From JAFGJQ01 sp964586145 (GTDB taxonomy: Bacteria; Planctomycetota; Phycisphaerae; UBA1845), in assembly GCA_964586145.1 (NCBI GenBank), contig CAZPHH010000021.1:1-58354 (forward strand): a stretch of DNA of 58,354 nt. The letters are read 5' to 3'. Below are positions 34,184 through 43,452 of this stretch, one piece after another. Position 1 is the stretch's first letter. Every line of letters starts with the position of its first letter. The translations under genes were made by a program, and so were the position numbers. The notes beneath the pieces are model-generated. The model did not search any database. It saw nothing but the letters and a program-made list of their open reading frames with translations, and was not told the origin of the DNA.

Positions 34184-35599
34184 ATGAGGAGAACCCGCAA
34201 AACTGCACGAGCGGCATGGGCCGTCCTGGCCCTGGTGGGGGGTTTGTCCCTGCCGGTTTCTGCGGCGTCGGATGGTGATCTGTACGGCGTGCCGGACCTG
34301 CGCCGACTCCAGAACACGTTTGCCAGCCTGGCCGACCAGACCCGCCCGGCCGTCGTGTCCATCCGGACTTACCGGACGTTGTCCCGCGGGTCCGTTGAGG
34401 AGGGCGACGTTCCGGTCCGCATCGCGGAGCAACAGGGCAGCGGGGTCATTCTCGACGCCGCGGGCCATATCCTGACCAACGAACACGTCGTCCGGCGCGG
34501 CGACAAGATAGAGGTGGTCCTCCACGACGGGACCTACCGCGATGGTCGCGTTGTTCGCGGCGACGAGCGGAGCGATCTGGCGGTGATCCGGATCGACGCG
34601 GAAGGCCTCACGCCGGCCCGGTTGGGTGACATCGCCCGCGTCCGGCCGGGACACTGGAGTTTTACCGTCGGGAACCCGTTCGGGCTGGCCCACGATGACG
34701 GGGCAACGGCGTTTTCCGTCGGCAACGTGACCGCTCTGGGCAAATCCCTCTCGTGGCAGTTGGACCCGACCGGAACGCGGTACTACGGCGACCTGGTGCA
34801 GACGTCCGCCCCCATCAACCCGGGCAACAGCGGAGGGCCGCTGTTCAACCTGGACGGCGAGGTCATCGGCATCTGCACCGCCATGCTTTCCAGCACGGGA
34901 GCCAATGAAGGCTTGGGCTTTGCGATTCCCATCAACGATCGCACGCGGCGGATCATCGAAACGCTGCGTCGCGGCGAGCGGGTGCAATACGGGTACCTTG
35001 GCGTGAAGGTGGCCACCCCCACCCAGGCCCAGCGTGAGCGAGCCGGAATGCCGGATGCCGGCGGGGCGTTCATCTCAGCGATCATCGAGCCGGACGGACC
35101 GGCGGCCAAGGCGGGTCTGCAGCGGGGTGACGTGGTGGCCCGCATCGACGGCGCGGAGATCGCGGATTCGGATCACCTGGTTCGCGTGATCGGGGCGACG
35201 CCGGTCGGCAGCGTGGTGGACCTGCTCTGCTACCGGGACGGTCGGCGACGCACGGCCCGCGTCCGGCTGGCCGAGCGGCCGCTGGACATGGCATCCCGCC
35301 TGGTGCCGAACCCACCCCGGCCCCAGACCTGGAAGTGGGACGACGTGCTTCTGGGCGAGCCGACGGACACGATCCTCAGCACCCACGGGCTGACCCGGGC
35401 CGACGCCGGGCTGGTGGTGATCGACGTGGACGAGGGCGGCCCGGCGTTCCAGGCGGGCGTGCGAACGGGGCAGGTCATCATGCAGTTGAACGGCAAGCGA
35501 GTGCGGACTTTGGCGGAGTTTCAGGCCGCCGCCCGCAAAGCCGGCCGCTCCGTTGAGCTCACCCTGGAAGACGACCGGGTCATCCGCCTCAAGCGGTGA
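34184..35599 (+). CDS. HtrA/DegP-type serine protease with two PDZ domains
   Basis: A 471-residue exported protease. Signal peptide MRRTRKTARAAWAVLALVGG... ending near VSA (residue 27). The trypsin-like domain has the full triad: H101 in TNEHVV, D131 in RSDLAVI and S216 in NPGNSGGPL. PDZ1 spans about 270-365 (YLGVKVATP, PAAKAGLQRGDVVARIDGAEI) and a second PDZ about 385-470 (GLVVIDVDEGGPAFQAGVRTGQVIMQLNGKRV). Such enzymes degrade or refold misfolded envelope proteins. A TATAAT box is 57 bases upstream, shared with divergent mutS2. Degenerate heptamer repeats follow the stop. Confidence 0.95.
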   Translation: MRRTRKTARAAWAVLALVGGLSLPVSAASDGDLYGVPDLRRLQNTFASLADQTRPAVVSIRTYRTLSRGSVEEGDVPVRIAEQQGSGVILDAAGHILTNEHVVRRGDKIEVVLHDGTYRDGRVVRGDERSDLAVIRIDAEGLTPARLGDIARVRPGHWSFTVGNPFGLAHDDGATAFSVGNVTALGKSLSWQLDPTGTRYYGDLVQTSAPINPGNSGGPLFNLDGEVIGICTAMLSSTGANEGLGFAIPINDRTRRIIETLRRGERVQYGYLGVKVATPTQAQRERAGMPDAGGAFISAIIEPDGPAAKAGLQRGDVVARIDGAEIADSDHLVRVIGATPVGSVVDLLCYRDGRRRTARVRLAERPLDMASRLVPNPPRPQTWKWDDVLLGEPTDTILSTHGLTRADAGLVVIDVDEGGPAFQAGVRTGQVIMQLNGKRVRTLAEFQAAARKAGRSVELTLEDDRVIRLKR

Positions 35600-35604
35600 G
35601 GGCA

Positions 35605-35639
35605 GGCTGTAGGCTATAGGCTGTCGGCTGTGGGTTATG
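35605..35639 (+). repeat. Five degenerate heptamer repeats (GGCTGTA type)
   Basis: Immediately after the protease gene: GGCTGTA, GGCTATA, GGCTGTC, GGCTGTG, GGTTATG. The array is short, non-coding and not of CRISPR type. Similar simple repeats occur in gaps of other planctomycete drafts, as far as I recall. Confidence 0.6.
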
Positions 35640-35835
35640 GGGTCAAACGGGGGCGGGGTCCGCGTCCAGCTTGCCGGCAGTGGCCGACTCTGGTTGCAGA
35701 TCGCGTTTCGTATCCCTCGAAAGTGCCTGTATTTCCGTGTAGAGTAACCGGTCTTTCGCCCCGGCGGGTGAGGGGTATGGGCGGTCGGGCAGAGAGCCCG
35801 GCCGGCGTGGAAACGCTTCGAGCAGGGAAGGCGCC

Positions 35836-38721
35836 ATGACGTCACGGGAAATCCGGCAACAGTTTCTCGATTTCTTCGCGGGCAAGGCCCATACGATTGT
35901 GCCGTCGTCGCTGGTGGTGCCGGCGGACGACCCGACGCTGATGTTCACCAACGCGGGGATGAACCAGTTCAAGGACGTCTTTCTGGGCACCGGCTCGCGG
36001 CCCTACACCCGGGTGGCGGATTCGCAAAAGTGCATCCGGGCGGGCGGCAAGCACAACGACCTGGACGACGTGGGGCAGGACACGTACCACCACACGTTCT
36101 TCGAGATGCTGGGGAACTGGTCGTTCGGCGACTATTTCAAGGCGGAGGCCATCGCCTGGGCCTGGGAACTGCTGACGGGCGTCTGGGGCATCGACAAGAC
36201 CCGACTGCACGCAACGTACTTTGAGGGCGACGCGGCCGAAGGATTGGAGCCGGACGACGAGGCCGCCCGGCTTTGGCGGGACGTGACGGACATCGACCCG
36301 TCGCATATCCATCCGGGCAGCAAGAAGGACAACTTCTGGGAGATGGGCGACACCGGCCCCTGCGGCCCGTGCAGCGAGATCCACATCGACCTGACGCCCG
36401 ACAAATCCGGGCGGAACCTGGTGAACGCCGGCGACGCCCGCGTCATGGAAATCTGGAACCTGGTGTTCATTCAGTTTAACCGGGCGGGCGACGGGAAGCT
36501 GTCTGGGCTGCCGGCCAGGCACGTGGACACCGGCATGGGGTTCGAGCGACTGTGCGCCGTGCTGCAAGGGATGCGCGAGAACCGGCTGGGCCAGGTCAGC
36601 AACTACGACACCGACGTGTTCGCTCCGGTCTTTCATGCGATCCGGACGCGATGCAAAGCGCCTGCATATGGCGGGACCTTGCCGAAGACAGGGGAACGCG
36701 GCTCGAAGGACCGGCAGGTCATGGTGGACGTGACGTACCGCGTGATTGCAGATCATGTTCGGTGTCTGACGTTCGCCCTGACGGACGGCGCGGTGCCCAG
36801 TAACGAGGGACGCGGCTACGTGCTGCGGCGCATCCTGCGAAGAGCAGTGCGGTATGGCCGGCAGTACTTTGATGTGCATGAGCCGTTTCTCTGCGATCTG
36901 GTGGCCCCGTTGATTGAGCATATGGGTGGGGCTTTTCCCGAGTTGCGATCCGCGCACGGCGGGCGCAACGTGGAGCACGTTGTGGAGCTCGTGCGGGAAG
37001 AAGAGGAATCCTTCGGGCGCACGCTGGACCGCGGCATCCGGCTGTTTGAAGACGCGGCGGAGGAAGCGGTGCGGCATCATCATGGGCGGGTCACGGGGGA
37101 CGATGCTTTCCGTTTGCACGATACGTTCGGTTTCCCGATCGACCTGACGGAGCTGATGGCTGAAGAGCGCGGCCTCACGGTCAACATCGGTGAGTATGAG
37201 CGTCTCATGGAAGAGGCCCGGGCTCGCGCCCGGACGGCGGCCACGGGAGCCGCGGACTTTGACCTGAACCTGCGAACGCCGCCGCCGGCCACGGATGACT
37301 CACCCAAGTACGACGGCCGGCCCACGGATGCGACGCTCCTCGGCTTCGTACACAACGGCGAGTACGTGACCGAAGGCGAGGTGCCGTTTGACACGCGCGT
37401 GGCCCTGGTACTCGATCGTAGCGTCTTCTACGGCGAGCAGGGAGGGCAGGTCGGCGACCGTGGATGGATTCACGGCATCGCCATCACTCCGGTCGATAAG
37501 GAGCAATCGAGCTTCCGCGTGGACGACACTCGGCGGTTCGGTGATTCCGTGCTGCACATCGGCTCCGTCGCTCCCGGCGGCGAGCCCCTCTGGGTCGGCC
37601 AGCGGGTGCGGGCCGTTCTGGACGGCGATGAGCGCCCCCGTACGATGAAGAACCACACCGCCACGCACATGCTGAACTGGGCGTTGCGGGAAGTGCTTGG
37701 CGCAGGCGTACAGCAGAAGGGGTCTTTGGTCGATGCCGAGAAGACGCGGTTTGACTTCTCCCACAACAGGCCGATGACGCCCGAGGAGATCGCCCGCACG
37801 GAAGACCTCGTCAACCGGCAGATCGCGGCGGACATGCCCGTGTACGTGCAGGATGTGCCGCAGGACAAGGCCCGGCAGATCAACACCCTGCGGGCGGTGT
37901 TCGGCGAAAAATACCCGGATGTCGTGCGCGTCGTGTCCATCGGCGTCCCGATTGACGAAATGCTGGCCCGCCCGGACGCGGGCGAATGGATGGCCCACGC
38001 CGTGGAGTTCTGCGGCGGTACGCACCTCGCCCGCAGCGGCCAGGCGGAGCGGTTCGCCCTGATTTCCGAGGAGGGCGTGGCCAAGGGCATCCGCCGCGTG
38101 GTCGGCATCACCGGCGAGGCGGCGAAGCAGGCCGAGGCAACCGGGGCGGCGCTGGTGGCCCGGTGCGAGAAGCTGGACAAGGCATGCCCTGCCGAGGTGG
38201 CCGAACAGTTGCCGGCGCTGCAGCGCGAGGCGGCGGAGGCCGTAATATCTTTGCGGACGAAGTACGACGTGCAGGCGCGCATCGCCGAGTTGCAGAAGGT
38301 CGCCAAGCAGGCGGAGAAGCAGCAGGCCGCCGCGTCGGGCGAAGCGGTGATGGAACGCGTGGCCGGCCTGCTTTCGGCGGCGGAGATGGTTGGCGGAGTT
38401 ACCGTGGTCGCGGGTGACGTGCCGCTTGCCCCGGCAGACGCCCTCCGTGGCGCGATTGACTGGATTCGCCAGAAGACCCCGGCCTCGGCCATTCTGCTGG
38501 CCATGGCCGAGGAGGGCAAGGTGACGCTGGTGGCCGGCATGAGTCGCGACGCGGTGGCCCGCGGTGTGAAGGCCGGCGATCTGATTAAGGAGATTGCTCC
38601 GCTCGTCGGCGGCCGGGGTGGCGGCCGCCCCGACATGGCCCAGGGCGGCGGTACGGACCCGAGCGCGCTGCCCAAGGCCCTCGAAGCGGCCACCACGTGG
38701 ATTCGCGCGCGTCTGACGTAG
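35836..38721 (+). CDS. alaS: Alanyl-tRNA synthetase
   Basis: Charges tRNA-Ala. The 961-residue protein has the class II core (IRQQFLDFFAGKAHTIVPSSLVVPADDPTLMFTNAGMNQFKDVFLG, TYHHTFFEMLGNWSFGDYFK), the editing-domain zinc motifs HxxxH (H607, H611 in NHTATHML) and CxxxH (C726, H730 in FCGGTHL), and the C-Ala domain (VTLVAGMSRDAV, GGGRPDMAQGGG). It is about 85 residues longer than the E. coli enzyme, mainly through an enlarged segment around 460-490 (RTPPPATDDSPKYDGRP). GGGAAGG precedes the ATG at 35836. Confidence 0.97.
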   Translation: MTSREIRQQFLDFFAGKAHTIVPSSLVVPADDPTLMFTNAGMNQFKDVFLGTGSRPYTRVADSQKCIRAGGKHNDLDDVGQDTYHHTFFEMLGNWSFGDYFKAEAIAWAWELLTGVWGIDKTRLHATYFEGDAAEGLEPDDEAARLWRDVTDIDPSHIHPGSKKDNFWEMGDTGPCGPCSEIHIDLTPDKSGRNLVNAGDARVMEIWNLVFIQFNRAGDGKLSGLPARHVDTGMGFERLCAVLQGMRENRLGQVSNYDTDVFAPVFHAIRTRCKAPAYGGTLPKTGERGSKDRQVMVDVTYRVIADHVRCLTFALTDGAVPSNEGRGYVLRRILRRAVRYGRQYFDVHEPFLCDLVAPLIEHMGGAFPELRSAHGGRNVEHVVELVREEEESFGRTLDRGIRLFEDAAEEAVRHHHGRVTGDDAFRLHDTFGFPIDLTELMAEERGLTVNIGEYERLMEEARARARTAATGAADFDLNLRTPPPATDDSPKYDGRPTDATLLGFVHNGEYVTEGEVPFDTRVALVLDRSVFYGEQGGQVGDRGWIHGIAITPVDKEQSSFRVDDTRRFGDSVLHIGSVAPGGEPLWVGQRVRAVLDGDERPRTMKNHTATHMLNWALREVLGAGVQQKGSLVDAEKTRFDFSHNRPMTPEEIARTEDLVNRQIAADMPVYVQDVPQDKARQINTLRAVFGEKYPDVVRVVSIGVPIDEMLARPDAGEWMAHAVEFCGGTHLARSGQAERFALISEEGVAKGIRRVVGITGEAAKQAEATGAALVARCEKLDKACPAEVAEQLPALQREAAEAVISLRTKYDVQARIAELQKVAKQAEKQQAAASGEAVMERVAGLLSAAEMVGGVTVVAGDVPLAPADALRGAIDWIRQKTPASAILLAMAEEGKVTLVAGMSRDAVARGVKAGDLIKEIAPLVGGRGGGRPDMAQGGGTDPSALPKALEAATTWIRARLT

Positions 38722-38774
38722 GGTCCGCCCCGCGGACCACGAGGGCCGCGTGTTGCCGTCTGCCATCTGCTCTC

Positions 38775-39713
38775 ATGAGCGCGATTGTCCATTCGTGTTC
38801 GCCCAATTCCTCACCCCGCGTGCCCTGGTTCCAGGCACGGCGACTCGTGAAACTGGCTGTCGGCTTGGGCTGTGCGGCGACCGCCGCGTCGCTGCTGTGG
38901 GTGGAACGGTCCCCGTTCGGGCTTGGCACGGCTGGTTGGCCTGTGCCGTTCGTGACGTGGGCCACGCGCGGCGGCGCTCTGTCCGGCGGCCTCGTGCATG
39001 GGTGGCCGGCCGCGGTGGACATCCTGATGTGGTCGCTCCTGGGACTGATGGTGCTCAGCCTGCTGGCAACGGTCTCGGCGCCGCGGGGCGTTCGCGGCTG
39101 GAAACGCATTTTGGACGGCCGGTGCCACGCGTGCGGATACGACCTGACCGGAAACGTGTCCGGGGTCTGCTCGGAGTGTGGCTCGGCGATCCTTGGCCGC
39201 GATGCGGCCCATCCCCCGCCGTGGCGCAAGCCGTTTCTGCTTTTTCTGGCTTCACTGGGCGCCCTGATCGTGATGGAGTGGACGATGGATGCCGGGCGCC
39301 TGGTGAGTTGCTGCTCCGATTGTGGCGCCGTCAACGAATTCGTCGGATTGTCGTGGCTGGGGATCCGTGGTCCATATGCCACCTGCGTGGAGGAAGGTCC
39401 CGTTTCGCAGTTCATTCAGAAGTCGCAGCGATTCACCTGTCCACACCGCTGGGAGCGCTGCCAGAGCGAGTCCGGCGGACTGGTGGCACACACACGAATG
39501 TTCTGGATGGGTTGGCGACGCCTTGCCCTGGTCACTACGCTCGAGGAGGGTCATTCGAACGCGGCTGAATATCTGACGGAAAAAGCGGCAGCCGATCCAA
39601 CATTTCCGGAACGGTTCACCCGACTGATCCAGTCGTCTCCGCGGAGCCGAGAGGGCCGCGCGCTTTGGATGGAGCTGCAGGCGGACCTGCCCGGCCGCGA
39701 GCCCGCCCGCTGA
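38775..39713 (+). CDS. Membrane protein with a CxxCGYDLxG zinc ribbon, unknown function
   Basis: A 312-residue protein with three predicted membrane helices (about 25-45 VKLAVGLGCAATAASLLW, 78-102 VDILMWSLLGLMVLSLLATV, and 155-175 FLLFLASLGALIVMEW). Between the second and third lies CHACGYDLTGNVSGVCSECG, a four-cysteine zinc ribbon of a kind frequent in planctomycete membrane proteins. The C-terminal 140 residues contain further cysteines (RLVSCCSDCGAVNEF, FTCPHRWERC). The Met at 38775 is the first one clear of alaS; no Shine-Dalgarno site is seen, so the start is uncertain. Probably transcribed with alaS. Confidence 0.7.
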   Translation: MSAIVHSCSPNSSPRVPWFQARRLVKLAVGLGCAATAASLLWVERSPFGLGTAGWPVPFVTWATRGGALSGGLVHGWPAAVDILMWSLLGLMVLSLLATVSAPRGVRGWKRILDGRCHACGYDLTGNVSGVCSECGSAILGRDAAHPPPWRKPFLLFLASLGALIVMEWTMDAGRLVSCCSDCGAVNEFVGLSWLGIRGPYATCVEEGPVSQFIQKSQRFTCPHRWERCQSESGGLVAHTRMFWMGWRRLALVTTLEEGHSNAAEYLTEKAAADPTFPERFTRLIQSSPRSREGRALWMELQADLPGREPAR

Positions 39714-39753
39714 CTTGATGGCACACCCGGCCCCGGGATGGATGAGTCGGACG

Positions 39754-39782
39754 TTTCCACGCTTGTGTGTCCGGCCTATAAT
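39754..39782 (+). promoter_or_regulatory. Promoter candidate of the histidine ammonia-lyase gene
   Basis: TTTCCA (39754-39759), exactly 17 bases, then consensus TATAAT (39777-39782). The start codon follows about 40 bases later. Confidence 0.5.
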
Positions 39783-39823
39783 GCCTGCACTATGGCCTCT
39801 TCCGACGCCCTGGACAATCCGAC

Positions 39824-41362
39824 ATGACGACGCATGAACCGCTCACGATTCGGCTGGACGGGCAGCCCATCCGCTTCGACTGGCTGGACACCGCCTACGA
39901 GCATCCGCTCCGGGTCGAGATCGACGAGCGGATGTGGGAACGCATCGATGCCTCGCGTGCCGCCATAGAAACCATCGTCCGCCGGGGTGAGGTGGTGTAC
40001 GGCGTCAATACGGGGTTCGGCACGCTGTGCCGGCAGCGCATCAACGGCGACCAGCTCGGCGAATTGCAGGAGAACCTGATCCTCTCGCATGCCGTGGGCG
40101 TGGGCCCACTGGCCCCGGCTGCCATCGTGCGTTGGATGATGCTGTTCAAGATTCAGGCCCTGGGCTTCGGCCTCAGCGGAGTGACCCGCCATTCGGTGGA
40201 TGCCCTGCGGCGGATGCTGTCGGCGGACGTTCTGCCGGAGGTCCCCACGCAGGGTTCGCTGGGCGCCAGCGGTGACCTGGCGCCGCTTGCGGCCCTGGTG
40301 CTGCCGCTGCTGGGCCGGGGCGCGGTGCGGCATGGCGAGGAACCAACCCCTCTGGCCGAGGGTTTGGCCCTGGCCAGCATAAAGCCGATCCGCCTGGAGG
40401 CCAAGGAGGGGCTGGCCCTGATCAACGGCACGCAGTTCATGAGTGCCTACGGGGCGGCCCTGGTGGTCCGGGCCCGCCGGCTGCTCAAACATGCGGACAT
40501 CATTGCCGCGGCCTCGCTGGACGGGTCATTCGGGAGCTTCCGTCCCTTTGAGGACCGGTTGCATCGAGTCCGCCCGCATCCCGGCGCCATCGACACCGCC
40601 CTGAACGTCCGCAAGGTCGTCGAGGGCAGTCGCATGAACGAGGCCCATCGGACGTGCGACCGCGTGCAGGATCCGTACTCCCTTCGTTGTGTGCCGCAGG
40701 TGCATGGAGCGTCGCGCGACGCGGTTCGGCACGTGGAACGCGTTCTGGAGACGGAAATCAACTCCGTCACGGACAACCCGATCATTTTTGATGCGGATAC
40801 CGTCATCAGCGGCGGAAACTTCCACGGACAACCGCTGGCCCTGGCCCTGGACTACCTGGCCATGGCCATGGCCGAGCTGGCGAACATCTCGGAGCGCCGG
40901 ATTTACCTGCTGCTCTCCGGCACGACGGGCCTGCCCAGCCTTCTCATGCAGGACACCGGGTTGAACAGCGGGTTTATGCTGCCGCAGTACACGGCCGCCG
41001 CCCTGGTCAGCGAGAACAAGATTCTCGCGTCTCCCGCCTGCGTGGATTCCATCCCCACGTCGCTGGGGCAAGAGGACCACGTCAGCATGGGCGCGACGGC
41101 CGCCGTAAAGGCCTGGCGCATTCTGGACAACGTGGAGACGGTGCTGGCCATCGAGCAGATGTGCGCGGCCCAGGCGCTGGATTTCCGCGCGCCACTGACC
41201 TCCGGGGCCGGCGTGCAGGCGGCGCTGGCGGAAGTCCGCCGCGAGATCAGCTTCGCCGACCACGACCGGCTTTTCGGGGACGACATCCAGAAATCCCTGG
41301 CCCTGCTTCGCTCGCAGCGCATCCTGCGGGCGGTCGAACAGACCGTGGGGCCCCTGCAATAG
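39824..41362 (+). CDS. hutH: Histidine ammonia-lyase (aromatic amino acid lyase family)
   Basis: Removes ammonia from L-histidine to give urocanate. The 512-residue protein contains the Ala-Ser-Gly triad that cyclises to the MIO cofactor (A148-S149-G150 in GSLGASGDLAPL), the catalytic Tyr in VYGVNTGFG (Y59), and SH at 88-89 (NLILSHAVGVG), the selectivity pair typical of histidine rather than tyrosine or phenylalanine lyases. NPIIF and GNFHGQPLALALDYLAMAMAEL are present. No other hut genes (hutU, hutI) are nearby, so the gene is isolated. A good promoter is just upstream; a ribosome-binding site is not evident. Confidence 0.93.
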   Translation: MTTHEPLTIRLDGQPIRFDWLDTAYEHPLRVEIDERMWERIDASRAAIETIVRRGEVVYGVNTGFGTLCRQRINGDQLGELQENLILSHAVGVGPLAPAAIVRWMMLFKIQALGFGLSGVTRHSVDALRRMLSADVLPEVPTQGSLGASGDLAPLAALVLPLLGRGAVRHGEEPTPLAEGLALASIKPIRLEAKEGLALINGTQFMSAYGAALVVRARRLLKHADIIAAASLDGSFGSFRPFEDRLHRVRPHPGAIDTALNVRKVVEGSRMNEAHRTCDRVQDPYSLRCVPQVHGASRDAVRHVERVLETEINSVTDNPIIFDADTVISGGNFHGQPLALALDYLAMAMAELANISERRIYLLLSGTTGLPSLLMQDTGLNSGFMLPQYTAAALVSENKILASPACVDSIPTSLGQEDHVSMGATAAVKAWRILDNVETVLAIEQMCAAQALDFRAPLTSGAGVQAALAEVRREISFADHDRLFGDDIQKSLALLRSQRILRAVEQTVGPLQ

Positions 41363-41390
41363 GCGGTCCGGGACCCGCGGGCGGTATCAC

Positions 41391-42965
41391 ATGGAGCGGT
41401 ACGGCGTGTCCTCTCGTGAGAACCCCATCCCTGCTCTGGTCACGCTGGTCGGCACGGTTTTCAGTGCGGTCATGGCGATTCTCTCTGACGGGGCCTATCA
41501 CGATGACGGGCTGACGCATTACCTCTTCGCACACTGGGCGTGGAACGATCCACACTACCTGCTGAATGAATGGGGCCGACCGGGTCTGACTCTCCTGTTG
41601 TTCCCCGTGGCGGCCATCGGCTGGCCGGCGGCCAAGGTGCTCATGGCAGTCGTATCGGGCGCCGCCGTGTGGCTGGCGTATCAGAGCGCGCGTCGGCTGC
41701 GAATGCCGATGGCGGCATGGGTGCCCGTGCTGTGTTTCATTCAGCCGGTGTTCCTGGTCATGTCGTATGACACCATGACCGAGAACGCGATGGCGTTTTA
41801 CCTGGCCCTGGGGCTCTGGCTGCACCTGGCACGCCGGCACGCCTGGGGCGCGGCGGCGGTATCGCTTTGCTTCGTTACTCGCTACGAATCCATCGTGCTG
41901 CTGGCGGTGTGGGCCGTCGCCCTGTGGCGTGGCCGAGCCCGGTGGACCGCGTTTGCGATGCTGCTCTGGGCGCCGCTGGTCTACAATTTGCTTGGTTTGT
42001 TCATCCTGGGGCGGTTGCCGCTGCTCTATTTCGCCGAAACGCCGCAACTGGCGGAGTATGGCGCCGGGACGCCGCTGACCATACTGGTTCGAGGCATGGC
42101 CGCCTGGGGGCCGGCCGTCTGCGTGTTGGCGTTGGTCGGTTGCCTCGAGTCCTGGCGGACGCGCGATGGATGGATGGTCAGCGCGTCTGTGATCGCGTAC
42201 GTGGTGACACACTCGCTGGTCTACTGGCTCGGAACACACGGATCGGGCGGGTATCCGCGGTTCCTGGTGGCCGTCGCGCCACTGGTAGCCATCGCCGCGG
42301 CAAACGGCCTGGAACGGTTGGCCGATGCCGTCTTTCCGCCGCGCCGGGCGGTGCCGGTGCTGCTGGCAGTGGTGGTGGGGGTGCTCTGCATCGGTGCGCA
42401 GTGGGAGGGTCCGCCACGGGACGAAGCCTGGATATTCCTTCTGAACAAGGTTCGCCCGCTCATCCAGATCGTGAGCCTGGTCGTCATTGGGCTGGCTGTC
42501 GTGTGGTGGGTGCGGCTTGGTCAGGGAGGCGGATATCGTGCCGTTCGTTGGCCGGGCCGGCTGCTCAGCCTGCTTGCCGTGGGCGCGACGGCCGTCCCGC
42601 TGGCCCTGTTTGTGCGTCCGCACCGCTTGAGCCCGGACGAACGGGCCATTCAGGCGGCGGCGGAGTGGATCGACGTCCGGCGGTCGGCCGATCCGGGCGT
42701 CGTGGCGACTAACATGTGGGCGTCGTTTTTTCTCGATCGCGGGCGGAGCGTGGTGCCGTCGGATCGGACGCCTATCCTGGACGACGCTCCCCCGGGCACA
42801 CTGCTTCTGTGGGATGCAGAGTACAGCCCGAGCGAGCGCTTCGGACTCACGCCGGAGGTGATGGCGGACCGCGCAGACGACTGGCGGCTGGTCTGGACCG
42901 GACCGGCCGGGCACATCGCGAACCCGTTCGTGCTGGTGTACGAGTGCAACCGTCGCGAACCGTGA
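41391..42965 (+). CDS. Multi-spanning membrane protein, GT-C glycosyltransferase-like
   Basis: A 524-residue protein with about ten membrane helices. The first extracytoplasmic loop holds DGAYHDDGLTHYLFAHWAWNDPHYLLNEWGRPGLTLL: acidic residues right after the first helix and an RPG segment are typical of GT-C enzymes that use polyprenyl-linked sugars. A soluble C-terminal part of about 110 residues (SPDERAIQAAAEWIDVRRSADPGVVATN...) follows the last helix. Donor and acceptor are unknown and the assignment to GT-C is by architecture only. It starts 28 bases after hutH and probably shares its transcript. Confidence 0.7.
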   Translation: MERYGVSSRENPIPALVTLVGTVFSAVMAILSDGAYHDDGLTHYLFAHWAWNDPHYLLNEWGRPGLTLLLFPVAAIGWPAAKVLMAVVSGAAVWLAYQSARRLRMPMAAWVPVLCFIQPVFLVMSYDTMTENAMAFYLALGLWLHLARRHAWGAAAVSLCFVTRYESIVLLAVWAVALWRGRARWTAFAMLLWAPLVYNLLGLFILGRLPLLYFAETPQLAEYGAGTPLTILVRGMAAWGPAVCVLALVGCLESWRTRDGWMVSASVIAYVVTHSLVYWLGTHGSGGYPRFLVAVAPLVAIAAANGLERLADAVFPPRRAVPVLLAVVVGVLCIGAQWEGPPRDEAWIFLLNKVRPLIQIVSLVVIGLAVVWWVRLGQGGGYRAVRWPGRLLSLLAVGATAVPLALFVRPHRLSPDERAIQAAAEWIDVRRSADPGVVATNMWASFFLDRGRSVVPSDRTPILDDAPPGTLLLWDAEYSPSERFGLTPEVMADRADDWRLVWTGPAGHIANPFVLVYECNRREP

Positions 42966-42992
42966 ACGCGGCCATGCCGCGCTGATTCGAGG

Positions 42993-43139
42993 TCAGGTCG
43001 CCACGTCTACGATGCCGAAGGCGAGTTGCAGCGCGCCCCAGACGATGTCGTACACGCCGCCGCCATCGCAGCCTCCGCACAGCATGGCGGCCACCGCCGT
43101 CAGTGCGACAAGCTGGAATCGACTCAGGGTTGACCTCAT
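42993..43139 (-). CDS. Tiny lipoprotein-like gene (48 residues)
   Basis: An ATG at 43139 preceded by GTGGAGGAT (11 bases away) opens a 48-codon frame ending in TGA at 42993. The product has a basic head and hydrophobic core leading to AAMLCGGCDGGG: a Gly-Gly-Cys lipobox-like site at Cys24 leaves a mature peptide of 25 residues ending VWGALQLAFGIVDVAT, an amphipathic or membrane-active looking segment. No characterised family is recognised. It converges on the GT-C-like gene. RBS plus export signal support a real gene. Confidence 0.6.
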   Translation of the reverse strand: MRSTLSRFQLVALTAVAAMLCGGCDGGGVYDIVWGALQLAFGIVDVAT

Positions 43140-43452
43140 GGTTATACAATCCTCCACTTACTCCGGGCCCGTCTCCAGATCGGATGCAGGCTGGACCGGT
43201 CCTGCGGCGCGGAGCTTCAGGGGTTCCTGTAGGGGCGCGATCCTACCCCCGGCATGATACCATCCGCGAGGTGTCCCGCAAAGTGGATCGGCGACGCCCA
43301 ACGGCGGTGGTTTCCAAGTTCGCGTTCGTCCGCTTCTGCATTCGCTCGAGGGATTATCGAGATGACTTTTTGTTGCATCTGCGGACCGCCGCCGGTATGG
43401 TGACCGCACAGGTTGTGGTCGGTGTGGGACCATTGCACAGGAGGAACGGGCA
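43140..43452. other. Divergent intergenic region before fbp
   Basis: About 310 bases between the small lipoprotein gene (minus) and fbp (plus). A weak fbp promoter candidate is listed separately; frames through the region give no recognisable protein. Confidence 0.4.
43373..43401 (+). promoter_or_regulatory. Weak promoter candidate of fbp
   Basis: TTGCAT (43373-43378), 17 bases, TATGGT (43396-43401), ending about 50 bases before the start codon of fbp. Confidence 0.3.

Noticed and set aside
35605..35639. Short tandem repeats considered as a CRISPR fragment
   Set aside because: Units are 7 bases with no spacers and no cas genes.
38925..38945. A TGGCACG sequence resembling a sigma-54 -24 box
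   Set aside because: The -12 part does not match TTGC and the site lies inside a coding region.
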